Positions 8,291 to 17,315 of a stretch of 64,000 nucleotides of DNA are shown one piece after another. Source of the stretch: Nesterenkonia sandarakina. Its GTDB lineage: Bacteria > Actinomycetota > Actinomycetes > Actinomycetales > Micrococcaceae. The stretch's first letter is position 1; each line of letters starts with the position of its first letter. The translations under genes and the position numbers were made by a program. The DNA lies in contig NZ_JACCFQ010000001.1 of the NCBI RefSeq assembly GCF_013410215.1, forward strand, positions 1,364,001 through 1,428,000. Direction: 5' to 3'. A model generated the notes under the pieces. The model was not told where the DNA came from. It did not search any database and saw only the letters and a list, made by a program, of their open reading frames with translations.

Positions 8291-9739
8291 CTACCGGCTC
8301 AGCCGCGACCAGAGTTCCGCGTCGAAGGACTCCGGCGCCAGGGCTGACATGTGACGGACCGCGTTGTCCAGCTTCAACCGCCAGGCGCGCACCGCGGCCT
8401 CAGCGTCTCCGGCAAGCACCGCGGTGAGGATCCGCCGGTCGTCACTGACGATGCGCTCCACGGCGGGGCTGTAGTCCAAGCCCAGCACCGCGATGAACAT
8501 CCGCACCCGCAGCGTCAGTGCGTGGAACCCCCGGGCTGACTGGCTCAAGCCCGAGGCCTCCGCCAGCTCCTGCTGGAACTGCAGGTCCGCCAGCCCGACG
8601 TCGGACCGGGTGCCCTGGGTGGCGGCCGCCTCCACAGCGCCCAGCGCCAGTCTCACCGGCAGCATCCGATGGCGTGGCTGCACGGCACAGGCGCGCAGCA
8701 GAACCATGCCGAGGTGCAGCCGCGCAGCATAGAGATCGACGACGTCGGCACCGGTCACCGCCGGCACCCTGAAGCTGCCCTGACTGGAGTCCAGCAGTCC
8801 GTCGTCGACCAGTCGACTCATCGCTGAGCGCACCGCCCCGGGGCTGAGCCCCAGCCGATCAGCGAGCACCCGGGGAGAGAGCCGGTCGCCCGCGCGGAAG
8901 CCTGAATTGGTGATCTCACGGCGCAGCGCGATCGCGATCTGCTCGGTCACCGAAAGCTCCACCTGCGAGAACCAACGGTTCCGCGGCGAGCGTTCCATGT
9001 CCGCGGCAAGCCCGAGGCTGTCCTGATCTGAGTCAGAAATGGAGCCGCTTTGTCGGAGGCTTCGCTGCCAGGAGCTGCCGTGCAGCCCCCTGCCGGCGCG
9101 GCGCGCAAGCAGGTCCAGAAGATCACCGGGGATCGCCTCGACGGTTGGGGCGCAGCGGTCGAGCAGGCGCGCAGTCCGGTCAAGGAACGCCTCCCAGTCC
9201 CGGTCCCTGGCGTCCCAGACGGCACACAGCCGGTCAGAGGCCGGGGGCATCACCTCGGCAGACGGAGCTTCGCCGGCGTCCCGAACCCGCCACCTCGAAG
9301 CCTCGGAGGCATGCAGCGAGGCCATCAGGGCAGTGGCTCGCCGATCGGCGACAGTCCTCTGCATAGTCGCGATGACTGCGCCACGGCCTCCCGAGGAGAC
9401 AAGGGGCGCCGGAGTGAACCGCAGGATGATCTGCGGGAAGCGCACCTGCATCTCCAGCAGCACCAGCTCCCGTGCGGGCCCCGCCCCGGTGCCGATGTCC
9501 GGGCTGCTCTGCACCGCGCCGCTCCCCACGGTGCTGCTCTGCACCGCGCCGCCTCCGGCCCGTCGTAGCCGCCGGCCGGCGCGACTGACCAGCGTCTGAC
9601 TCAATCCGGTGAGCTCGGCGACGCGTCGCGTGGAGAAGTCGGGCGTGCTCACTCGCGCCCCGGCAGTGGCCAGGACGGCGGCGACGATGTCGTCCGCGGT
9701 GTCCTGAATGCGCGGGCGGCCCCGACCTGCGGTCTCCAT
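8291..9739 (-). CDS. Two-HTH transcriptional regulator with GntR/FCD C-terminal half; probable regulator of putA
   Basis: A 482-residue protein, about twice the length of a usual FadR-type regulator. The C-terminal half (about 245-482) is a winged-helix GntR domain (SVTEQIAIALRREITNSGFRAGDRLSPRVLADRLGLSPGAVRSAMSRLVDDGLL) and an FCD ligand-binding domain. The N-terminal part starts with an AT-hook-like GRGRPRI and a second HTH-like stretch (VAELTGLSQTLVSRAGRRLRR), then an Ala/Ser-rich linker with a 'GSGAVQSS'-type repeat. The gene is divergent from putA, and FCD regulators often sense small carboxylates, so proline or glutamate semialdehyde catabolism is the likely target. The ligand is unproved. 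Confidence 0.8.
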   Translation of the reverse strand: METAGRGRPRIQDTADDIVAAVLATAGARVSTPDFSTRRVAELTGLSQTLVSRAGRRLRRAGGGAVQSSTVGSGAVQSSPDIGTGAGPARELVLLEMQVRFPQIILRFTPAPLVSSGGRGAVIATMQRTVADRRATALMASLHASEASRWRVRDAGEAPSAEVMPPASDRLCAVWDARDRDWEAFLDRTARLLDRCAPTVEAIPGDLLDLLARRAGRGLHGSSWQRSLRQSGSISDSDQDSLGLAADMERSPRNRWFSQVELSVTEQIAIALRREITNSGFRAGDRLSPRVLADRLGLSPGAVRSAMSRLVDDGLLDSSQGSFRVPAVTGADVVDLYAARLHLGMVLLRACAVQPRHRMLPVRLALGAVEAAATQGTRSDVGLADLQFQQELAEASGLSQSARGFHALTLRVRMFIAVLGLDYSPAVERIVSDDRRILTAVLAGDAEAAVRAWRLKLDNAVRHMSALAPESFDAELWSRLSR

Positions 9740-9807
9740 ACACGCCAGTATCGCCTATTTATGACTCAAACGATGCCGCGCCTGCCCGTGCCGCGGTGCG
9801 CCTCACA

Positions 9808-9821
9808 TGTGGTTCGCCACA
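9808..9821. promoter_or_regulatory. Inverted repeat in the putA/regulator divergent gap
   Basis: TGTGG-TTCG-CCACA is a perfect 5-bp inverted repeat with a UUCG-type loop. It lies 83 bp before the putA start and 68 bp before the regulator start. It could be an operator for the FCD regulator, or a stable RNA hairpin in the putA leader. The sequence does not decide between these. Confidence 0.4.
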
Positions 9822-9903
9822 CACTGGAAGTCAGCAGTCCGAGCGCCCCGCCAGCTGAACCAGTACCTGCGCGTGAAATACCGCCGTGTGAAATGAGGCC
9901 CCG

Positions 9904-12900
9904 ATGTCCAGTCTGAACACCGCCGAGCTCACCGACCTCTCCGAGGCCGCGGTCGCAAAGGTCACCCAGTGGCTGAAGCGCGGGTCCCACGCCCCGGCCG
10001 CGGGACATGCCTCCAAGCCCAGCAAGAACCATTCCGCGGCAGAGAAGTCTGCGCAGCGGCTCTCCGCGGTGCTCTCCCACCCCAATGGGCTGGACTTCAC
10101 CGTGGGCTTCGTGGACCGGGTGATCCGCACCGAAGACACCAGGGCGGCGGCCTCCGCGCTGTCTGAGCTGGGCGGTCTGGCCCCGGACACGCTCTCTTCG
10201 CTGGACCGGGCGCAGATCCGTGCCGGCAGCGTGCTGGCCAAGACGCTGCCCGACGTCGTCGTCCCCGCCGCCCGGGCGCGGATGCGCTCGATGGTCGGCC
10301 ATATGGTGGTCGACGCCCGGGACAAGCCCTTCGGCAAGGCCGTCGCTTCGATCAAGCAGGACGGGCACCGGCTGAACATCAACCTGCTCGGTGAGGCGGT
10401 GCTCGGCGAGGCCGAGGCGGACAAGCACCTGCAGGACACCGTGGACCTGCTGCGCCGCGAGGACGTCGACTACGTCTCGATCAAGGTCTCCTCCATCGCC
10501 TCGCAGATCTCCATGTGGGGCTTCGAAGAGACCGTGGACTACGTGGTCGCCCGGCTGATCCCGATGTACCAGGAGGCCGCCAAGGCGCCCGCCGGCTCCA
10601 AGTTCATCAACCTGGACATGGAGGAGTACCGCGACCTCAACCTGACCATCGCGGTGTTCAAGACCCTGCTCTCCCGCCCGGAGCTGAAGCACTACGAGGG
10701 CGGCATCGTGCTCCAGGCCTACCTCCCGGACGCGCTCGCCGCGACCCAGGAGCTGGCGGAGTTCGCCAACGCCCGCGTGGCCGCCGGAGGCGCGGGGATC
10801 AAGATCCGCCTGGTCAAGGGCGCGAACCTGGCGGTGGAGAAGGTCCACGGCGAGATCGCCGGCTGGCCGCAGGTGACCTGTGAGTCCAAGGAGGCCACCG
10901 ACGCGAACTATAAGCTGGTCCTGCACTGGCTGCTCACCGAGGAGAACATGGCCGGAGTGAGGATCGGCGTGGCCGGGCACAACCTCTTCGACATCGCCTT
11001 CGCGCACCTGCTGGGGAACCAGCGCGGAGTCACCGGGCAGATGGAATTCGAGATGCTCCAGGGCATGGCCACCGAACAGGCCGAGGCGGTCAGCGCCGAC
11101 GTCGGCCAGCTGCTGCTCTACGTGCCCGCCGTGCGCCCCGCCGAGTTCGACGTGGCCATCTCCTACCTGGTGCGCCGGCTCGAGGAGAACGCCGCCACCG
11201 AGAACTTCATGTCCGGCATCTTCGAGCTGGGCGTGGACGAATCCGGACGTGGCAGCGAGGTCTTCGAGCGCGAGGCCCAACGCTTCCGCCACTCACTGGC
11301 GCTGCTGGAGGAGATCCTCGCCAAGCACGGTCACACCGCACCCAGCCCGCAGCACACCCAGGACCGGAGTCGTGAAGAGCTGGCGAACGACGACGACGTC
11401 GCCCTCCTGCCTCCCTTCGTGAACGAGCCCGACACCGATCCTGCCCTGCCGGCGAACCAGCGCTGGGCCGCAGACGCGATCGCGCGCGCCTCGCAGCCAG
11501 GCTGGCTCGAGGCGCAGTCGCTGCCAGAGAAGATCAGCGGGGACCGGATCGACGAGCTGGTCGCCCAGGCCCGCGCTGCCGCTGAGCCGTGGGCGGCGCG
11601 CCCCGCCGTCGAACGCGCTCGGATCCTCTACCGGGCGGCCGACATCCTCGCCGCGCGACGCGGTCACCTGGTCTCCATCGCCGCCGCCGAGGTGGGCAAA
11701 TCGGTGGCGCAGACAGACCCGGAGATCTCCGAGGCGATCGACTTCGCCCGCTACTACGCGCACAGCGCGCTGCAGATCGAGCAGGTGGAGCAGGCCCGAT
11801 TCGTCCCGGACCGCCTGGTGCTGATCACCCCGCCGTGGAACTTCCCGCTGGCCATCCCTGCCGGCGGCACCTTCGCGGCGCTCGCCGCAGGTGCCGCGGT
11901 GATCCACAAGCCCTCGAACCACACCCCGCACTGCTCCATGGCGATCCTGGATGCGCTCTGGGAGGCCGGGGTTCCCCGCGATGTGCTGTACGGGGTCTAC
12001 CCCTTCGAAGGAGCGGACGGCAAACGCCTGGTCTCCCACGACGGGGTCGACCGGGTGATCCTCACCGGCGCCTCCGAGACCGCGGCGATGTTCCGCTCCT
12101 GGAAGCCTGATCTGGCCATCAATGCCGAGACCTCGGGCAAGAACGCCCTGGTGGTCACCCCCTCGGCGGACCGGGACCTGGCGGTGGCCGATCTGGTCAC
12201 CTCGGCCTTCGGTCACGCCGGGCAGAAATGCTCCGCCGCCTCCCTGGGCATCCTGGTCGGCAGCGTCTACGAATCCGAGCGGTTCCGGCGCCAGCTGGTG
12301 GACGCCGCCGCCTCGATGGTCGTGGACTGGCCCAGCAGCCTCGCCGCCACCGTCGGCCCGCTCACCGAGGCGCCCAGCGAGAAGCTGCAGCGGGCATTGA
12401 CGACGCTCGAGCCCGGGGAGTCCTGGCTTCTGGAGCCCAGGCAGCTCGATGACACCGGACTGCTGTGGTCTCCGGGGATCAAGGACGGCGTGAAGCCAGG
12501 CTCCTTCTTCCACCTCACCGAGGTCTTCGGTCCGGTGCTGGGGCTCATGGAGGCCTCGGACCTCGAGGAGGCGATCTCGCTGCAGAACCAGGTCGATTTC
12601 GGGCTGACCGGCGGAATCCACTCCCTGGAGCCGGCAGAGGTCAGCGCCTGGCTGGATCAGGTCCAGGTGGGCAACGCCTACGTCAACCGGGGGATCACCG
12701 GGGCCATCGTCCAGCGGCAGTCCTTCGGCGGCTGGAAGCAGTCCTCCGTGGGGCTGGGCTCCAAGGCCGGCGGCCCCAACTACGTCATGCTCTTCGGGCG
12801 CTGGGAAGATGACACTGTGGGCGCCGATGCTGCTGTTGCAGGCGCAGCCGGGGTCACGCTCGAGGAGACCGTGGGCCGGCTCATGGACTCGGCAGTCAGC

Positions 12901-13494
12901 TCCGGAATCGTCTCCGGGGCGGACCGAGCCTGGCTGGCCGCCGCCGCTGCCGATGATCAGCGCTGGTGGGAGGCCGAGTTCGGTCGTCCCACCGACCGCA
13001 CCGGGCTCAGCAGCGAGGCCAACATCTTCCGCTACCTCGGCGAGGACGTGCTGATGCGCGTCGGGGTCGACGCCACCGCGGTTCAGGTGCTGCGTGCGCT
13101 GATAGCCGCCCAGCGAGCCGGGGCCGATGTGCGCATCTCCGCCTATCCCAAGCTCCCGAGCGCGACCGCCAAGGCGCTCCAGCTGGGCCGCAAGATGCTG
13201 AAGCTGACCGCGGTCCAGGAGACCACAAGCCAGTTCGCCTCGGCGCTGGCCGGCGGCAGACACGATCGAGGCGTCGGAGTCCGGGTGCGCATGCTCGGCA
13301 CCGTGGATGCCGAGCTGCGGACTCGGCTGGCGGAGCGCCCCGAGGTGGCGCTGCTCGCCGATGAGATCACCGCCTCGGGTCGCGTGGAGCTGCGCTACTG
13401 GCTCAAGGAGCAGGCGGTCTCCATGACGCTGCACCGCTTCGGCAACCCTGCCCGGGACTTCCACCGGCTGGCCCAGGAGCTCAAGGCGGACTGA
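9904..13494 (+). CDS. putA: Bifunctional proline dehydrogenase / L-glutamate-gamma-semialdehyde dehydrogenase (PutA)
   Basis: A 1196-residue enzyme that oxidises proline to glutamate in two steps. The FAD-dependent proline dehydrogenase barrel spans about residues 50-450 (for example LNINLLGEAVLG, YVSIKVSSIASQ, IRLVKGANLAVEK). The NAD-dependent aldehyde dehydrogenase domain spans about 500-990 and carries NAETSGKNALVV (catalytic Glu) and GHAGQKCSAAS (catalytic Cys near 776). About 200 C-terminal residues form the extra domain seen in actinobacterial PutA. No N-terminal ribbon-helix-helix DNA-binding domain is present, so regulation must come from elsewhere, most simply from the divergent FCD regulator. 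It fits use of proline as a nutrient or as a compatible solute. Confidence 0.95.
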   Translation: MSSLNTAELTDLSEAAVAKVTQWLKRGSHAPAAGHASKPSKNHSAAEKSAQRLSAVLSHPNGLDFTVGFVDRVIRTEDTRAAASALSELGGLAPDTLSSLDRAQIRAGSVLAKTLPDVVVPAARARMRSMVGHMVVDARDKPFGKAVASIKQDGHRLNINLLGEAVLGEAEADKHLQDTVDLLRREDVDYVSIKVSSIASQISMWGFEETVDYVVARLIPMYQEAAKAPAGSKFINLDMEEYRDLNLTIAVFKTLLSRPELKHYEGGIVLQAYLPDALAATQELAEFANARVAAGGAGIKIRLVKGANLAVEKVHGEIAGWPQVTCESKEATDANYKLVLHWLLTEENMAGVRIGVAGHNLFDIAFAHLLGNQRGVTGQMEFEMLQGMATEQAEAVSADVGQLLLYVPAVRPAEFDVAISYLVRRLEENAATENFMSGIFELGVDESGRGSEVFEREAQRFRHSLALLEEILAKHGHTAPSPQHTQDRSREELANDDDVALLPPFVNEPDTDPALPANQRWAADAIARASQPGWLEAQSLPEKISGDRIDELVAQARAAAEPWAARPAVERARILYRAADILAARRGHLVSIAAAEVGKSVAQTDPEISEAIDFARYYAHSALQIEQVEQARFVPDRLVLITPPWNFPLAIPAGGTFAALAAGAAVIHKPSNHTPHCSMAILDALWEAGVPRDVLYGVYPFEGADGKRLVSHDGVDRVILTGASETAAMFRSWKPDLAINAETSGKNALVVTPSADRDLAVADLVTSAFGHAGQKCSAASLGILVGSVYESERFRRQLVDAAASMVVDWPSSLAATVGPLTEAPSEKLQRALTTLEPGESWLLEPRQLDDTGLLWSPGIKDGVKPGSFFHLTEVFGPVLGLMEASDLEEAISLQNQVDFGLTGGIHSLEPAEVSAWLDQVQVGNAYVNRGITGAIVQRQSFGGWKQSSVGLGSKAGGPNYVMLFGRWEDDTVGADAAVAGAAGVTLEETVGRLMDSAVSSGIVSGADRAWLAAAAADDQRWWEAEFGRPTDRTGLSSEANIFRYLGEDVLMRVGVDATAVQVLRALIAAQRAGADVRISAYPKLPSATAKALQLGRKMLKLTAVQETTSQFASALAGGRHDRGVGVRVRMLGTVDAELRTRLAERPEVALLADEITASGRVELRYWLKEQAVSMTLHRFGNPARDFHRLAQELKAD

Positions 13495-13506
13495 GGCTGG
13501 ACGGCT

Positions 13507-15000
13507 TCACTCGCCCTGGCGCCGCCGCAGCGTGTGGGCCGCCAGGGCGAGGACGGCGCCGTACTGCATTCCCGCAGCATCCTTGATCGGGATGGGCACC
13601 AGATCCGCCTCCTGAAGCTCGGCCTCGGCGAGCCAGTCGGCGTAGAGCTCGGCCAGCTCGGCAGCCAGTTCCTTCGCCGCGATCTCGCGCAGCGCGCGCA
13701 GGAACATCCCGCCGAATCGCAGCCGAAGCATGTGCAGGATCCCGGTCAGGCCATGAAGCTCGGCCACGGTGGCCTCACGCTGGCAGGCCGGGTCCGCGGA
13801 CCTCGCGCGCTGAGACTCCGCGGCCTGACCCAGCAGTGGCAGGAACGCCCGACTGGCGCGCAGCAGCGCAGGTTCGGTGGGCGCAGGTGCAGGTGCAGCG
13901 TGTACGGACTCGGTGTGCGCGTCCCAGCGGCCGAGCAGCGCCATGAGCAGCTCCCCGGCCGCAGCCAGCTGGTCGGCCTGGGCTCGTAGTGCTGCGGCGT
14001 AGTCCTGCCCGCTGGGGGAGACGTCGTCGGCGAGCAGATGCTTCCACTGCGGCATCTCCGCGACCATGGAGAGCGTGCCGTGGCGGCGCGCATAGCCGGT
14101 GGAGGACTCCCCGGTGGATCCCTCCGGAAAGGGATCCAGCCCGAGCGCCTCGACCCAGTCGTAGGCCTCCTCCAAGGTCCCCATGGCGAAGACCCCGGGA
14201 GAGAGCACCTTGAAATGCGCGGCCTCCGGCTCTCCCCGGTGCAGCGGAATGCCCAGGGCGGCGGGGAGCTCGCTGAGCAGCTCGTGCAGCGGCTCGAGGT
14301 GGCTCGACGGCGCGGTATCGGTGGACGGCGCGGTACACAGCGTGTCGGAGAGGTAGTAGTACGCCCCGCCGGATTCCGCATTGTGCAGCGGCATGTAGAA
14401 GTCTGGCCTGGTCAGGTCGATGGCTCGCTGCAGTGCGCGGGTCTCCGGGAGCATCGCATCGAAATGTGCCGCCTTATACCGGAACGGGAAGGTCCACTCC
14501 ACCTGCTCCGGGCCTGCCGGGCGGTAGAAGTTCTCGAAATACCGGGCCCGGTCCGCCGGGGTCTGGAACCATCCCTGGTTCAGGCGCATCGAGTCCGGGT
14601 CGGCACAGGGGATCACATGGAAGCTGGTGGCCAAGGCCCCGTGCAGCTTGGTGTCCTGAAGCAGCTGTCGCACCAGATGCAGCAGGGTCCAGGAGCCGAT
14701 CGGCTCATTCGGGTGCACCCCGCCGGCCAGCAGCCCGGATAGCCCCGCCGTCGTCGGCCCTGATTCCGGATCATGCTCGGGCCCGGCGATCGAATACAGC
14801 AGGATCGGCTCCCCGGCGCGCGAGTGGCCCAACGGGGTCACGCTGAGCTGCTCCGGATGCTGCGCAGCAAGCTCCGCGAAGCTCGCATGCAGCTCATCCA
14901 CCGTGGGGTAGTGGTGCACCTCAGGCAGCTTCGCGGCCCGGTCCAGGATCTCCTCCCTGGTCAGCGGTTCCAGGGCGGTGAGTCCGCTGGTGTGCGTCAC
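13507..15000 (-). CDS. M14-family zinc carboxypeptidase-like protein
   Basis: A 497-residue cytoplasmic-type protein (no signal peptide). The zinc ligands are visible as HPNE in LAGGVHPNEPIG (about residues 95-98; H-x-x-E). 'PLHNAESGG' (about 202) provides the third His and the surrounding loop. Such proteins trim peptides or D-amino-acid-containing murein fragments. It is convergent with putA (12 bp apart) and divergent from the PaiB-like gene, with only 49 bp between their start codons. The substrate is not shown. Confidence 0.82.
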   Translation of the reverse strand: MTHTSGLTALEPLTREEILDRAAKLPEVHHYPTVDELHASFAELAAQHPEQLSVTPLGHSRAGEPILLYSIAGPEHDPESGPTTAGLSGLLAGGVHPNEPIGSWTLLHLVRQLLQDTKLHGALATSFHVIPCADPDSMRLNQGWFQTPADRARYFENFYRPAGPEQVEWTFPFRYKAAHFDAMLPETRALQRAIDLTRPDFYMPLHNAESGGAYYYLSDTLCTAPSTDTAPSSHLEPLHELLSELPAALGIPLHRGEPEAAHFKVLSPGVFAMGTLEEAYDWVEALGLDPFPEGSTGESSTGYARRHGTLSMVAEMPQWKHLLADDVSPSGQDYAAALRAQADQLAAAGELLMALLGRWDAHTESVHAAPAPAPTEPALLRASRAFLPLLGQAAESQRARSADPACQREATVAELHGLTGILHMLRLRFGGMFLRALREIAAKELAAELAELYADWLAEAELQEADLVPIPIKDAAGMQYGAVLALAAHTLRRRQGE

Positions 15001-15049
15001 GCGGGTCCTTCCACTTGGTGCGTCAGAGGCAGCTCCCTATCCTAGGGGG

Positions 15050-15724
15050 ATGCGGCACAACCCGGACTACGCGCTCGAGGATCTCGAGGTCATCAAGGAG
15101 CTGATCACGGCGCACCCCTGGTGCACCTTCGTGGCCCATCCTGCGGCGGGCCTGAGTGCCTCGCACTACCCCGTGATCATTGATGACCAGGCAGATGCCG
15201 ACGACGGCGAGCTGGTCCTGCTCAGCCACGTGGGTCGCCCCGATGAGGCCAAGCTCGGGCTGGGCGGCGCCGACGGGGTCGAGCCCGGTGAGCTGCTCGC
15301 CATCATCCAGGGGCCCCACGGCTACATCTCGCCGAGCTGGTACGGCTATGGGCCCAATGTGCCGACGTGGAACTTCGCGGCGGCCCACCTCTACGGCGTG
15401 CCCGAGGTGCTCTCAGATGCCGAGAACCTGGCAGTGCTGCACCGGCTGGTGGAGCACTTCGAGAGCCGGCTGCCTGACCCGCAGCTGCTGGACTCCAGCG
15501 CGGAGACCAGCGACTACGCCCAGCGCATCGTGCGCGGAACCGTCGGGTTCCGGATGCGCGTGACCCGCATCGAAGCCAAGGAGAAGATGAGCCAGGACAA
15601 GCCGATGGACTCAGTGCGCACCATCCTCGAGCAGCTGCGCGGAACCGGACCCTACGCCGATCCAGCGCTCGCGGATCGGATGGAGCGGGTCAACGGGGCC
15701 GCCCTCGAGGAGGGTGTTCGATGA
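15050..15724 (+). CDS. PaiB-family FMN-binding protein
   Basis: A 224-residue protein with the PaiB landmarks: HYPVIID (about residues 43-49), ISPSWYGYGPNVPTWNFAAAHLYG (about 88-112), and the C-terminal KEKMSQDKP. PaiB-like proteins have a split-barrel flavin fold and are often annotated as negative transcriptional regulators, though DNA binding is poorly supported. The ATG at 15050 follows a GGGGG stretch and matches the family start (MRHNPDY). Its last codons overlap the following amidohydrolase by 4 bp. Confidence 0.85.
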   Translation: MRHNPDYALEDLEVIKELITAHPWCTFVAHPAAGLSASHYPVIIDDQADADDGELVLLSHVGRPDEAKLGLGGADGVEPGELLAIIQGPHGYISPSWYGYGPNVPTWNFAAAHLYGVPEVLSDAENLAVLHRLVEHFESRLPDPQLLDSSAETSDYAQRIVRGTVGFRMRVTRIEAKEKMSQDKPMDSVRTILEQLRGTGPYADPALADRMERVNGAALEEGVR

Positions 15725-17274
15725 TTCCTGCCTCCGCTGACCTTGAGACACCCAGCCCCGCCGCTCACCCCGAGTCGCTGCTGCTGCGCAATGTGCGCCT
15801 GCCCGGAAGCGAGGTCCTCCACGAGGTGCAGCTGACCCAGGGGAGGATCGCCTCGCTCGCGGCAACCGATTCCACCGCAACCGACTCCCTGGACGCCGAG
15901 GGGCGCTTCCTGATCCCCGGACTGTGGGACCACCACGTGCACTTCACACAGTGGGTGATCGCTCGGCGGCGGCTCGATCTCGCCGCCACCACCAGTGCGG
16001 CGGAGGTGCTGCAGCTGGTGCGCGGTGCGCTCAGCGCCGATCCCGAGCTCAGCGCCGCAGCTTCGCAGGGGGCGGGCGCCGGCGTCGTCGGCTATGGCTT
16101 CCGGGACGGGCTCTGGCCCGACCTCCCCTCGCTGAGCAGCCTGGATCAGGCGACTGGCTCGGTGCCGGTGGGACTGATCAGCGGGGATCTGCACTGCATG
16201 TGGCTGAACTCCGCGCTGCAGACCCGGCTCGGAGTCTCCACCGACGCCAGCGGGCTGCTGCGCGAGGCCGACTCCTTCGCGGTGATGGACCAGCTCCAGG
16301 ACCCCGCCTCGCTGACCCCGGAGATCTACCGGCAGACCGCTCAGGCGGCCGCCGAGCGCGGGGTGGTGGGGATCGTGGAGTTCGAGAACGCCGACAACAT
16401 CTCGGCCTGGCCGCTGCGCACCGCGGCCGGGGTGGACTCGCTGCGCGTACAGGTCTCGGTCTGGCCAGACCGGCTGCAGTCCGCGCTGCTGGCCGGGATC
16501 TCCACCGGCGATGTGCTCGACGAGCGCGGGCTGGTGACCATGGGGCCGCTGAAGGTGATCTCCGATGGTTCACTGAACACCCGCACCGCATGGTGCTGGG
16601 ACCCCTATCCCGAGGTGGACCTGATGCATCCGCACAGCTGCGGGATGCAGACCGTGCCGATGGAGGAGCTCCAGGAGGTGATGCGCCAGGCCCGCGACGG
16701 CGGCATCTCTGCGGCGATCCACGCGATCGGCGACCGGGCCAACACCGCCGTGCTGGACGCCTTCGAGGCCCTGGCCATGCCGGGGGTGATCGAGCACGCC
16801 CAGCTGCTGCGCTGGGAGGACATCCCACGGTTCGCCCGGCTGGGACTCACCGCCAGCGTGCAGCCGGAACATGCCATGGATGACCGGGATGTGGCCGACG
16901 CCTACTGGGCGGGGCGCACCGATCGTGCCTTCCCGCTGGACGCGCTCACCCGGGCCGGGGTCCCGCTGCGGCTGGGCTCCGACGCCCCGGTCTCTCCGCT
17001 GGATCCCTGGGTGGCCATCGCGGCCGCGGTGAGTCGAAGCCGGGACGGCCGGGACCCCTGGCACCCGGAGCAGCGTCTGGACCCGACCACCGCGCTCGCG
17101 GCAGCCACCCGGGGCGGGACCGCGACGGGCGGCCACCAGGTCCGAGCAGGCGATGCGGCGGATCTGGTGCTGGTGGAGAGTGATCCGCTAGCGGGTGAGG
17201 GCTCGGGTCTGCGCGAGATGGGAGTCGCCGCGACGCTGCTCGGCGGTCGGTTGACCTACGACGGGATCAGCTAG
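15721..17274 (+). CDS. Amidohydrolase, YtcJ-like
   Basis: A 517-residue member of the amidohydrolase_3 family. It has the N-terminal metal motif in GLWDHHVHFTQW (HxH, about residues 65-75), a further His in HAIGDRANT (about 340), and the final Asp in RLGSDAPVSPLDP (about 421). The protein has no signal peptide and is expected to be a cytoplasmic metal-dependent hydrolase of N-formyl, N-acyl or cyclic amides. The ATG overlaps the paiB-like stop (ATGA), so the two genes are coupled. The substrate cannot be read from the sequence. Confidence 0.85.
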   Translation: MIPASADLETPSPAAHPESLLLRNVRLPGSEVLHEVQLTQGRIASLAATDSTATDSLDAEGRFLIPGLWDHHVHFTQWVIARRRLDLAATTSAAEVLQLVRGALSADPELSAAASQGAGAGVVGYGFRDGLWPDLPSLSSLDQATGSVPVGLISGDLHCMWLNSALQTRLGVSTDASGLLREADSFAVMDQLQDPASLTPEIYRQTAQAAAERGVVGIVEFENADNISAWPLRTAAGVDSLRVQVSVWPDRLQSALLAGISTGDVLDERGLVTMGPLKVISDGSLNTRTAWCWDPYPEVDLMHPHSCGMQTVPMEELQEVMRQARDGGISAAIHAIGDRANTAVLDAFEALAMPGVIEHAQLLRWEDIPRFARLGLTASVQPEHAMDDRDVADAYWAGRTDRAFPLDALTRAGVPLRLGSDAPVSPLDPWVAIAAAVSRSRDGRDPWHPEQRLDPTTALAAATRGGTATGGHQVRAGDAADLVLVESDPLAGEGSGLREMGVAATLLGGRLTYDGIS

Positions 17275-17315
17275 CCGGGATCGGCTGCGCGGCGCCAGTG
17301 CGGCGTCAGTGCCCG

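Noticed and set aside
11293-13464. A 723-codon open frame on the minus strand
   Set aside because: It is the mirror of the aldehyde-dehydrogenase half of putA and has no domain pattern.
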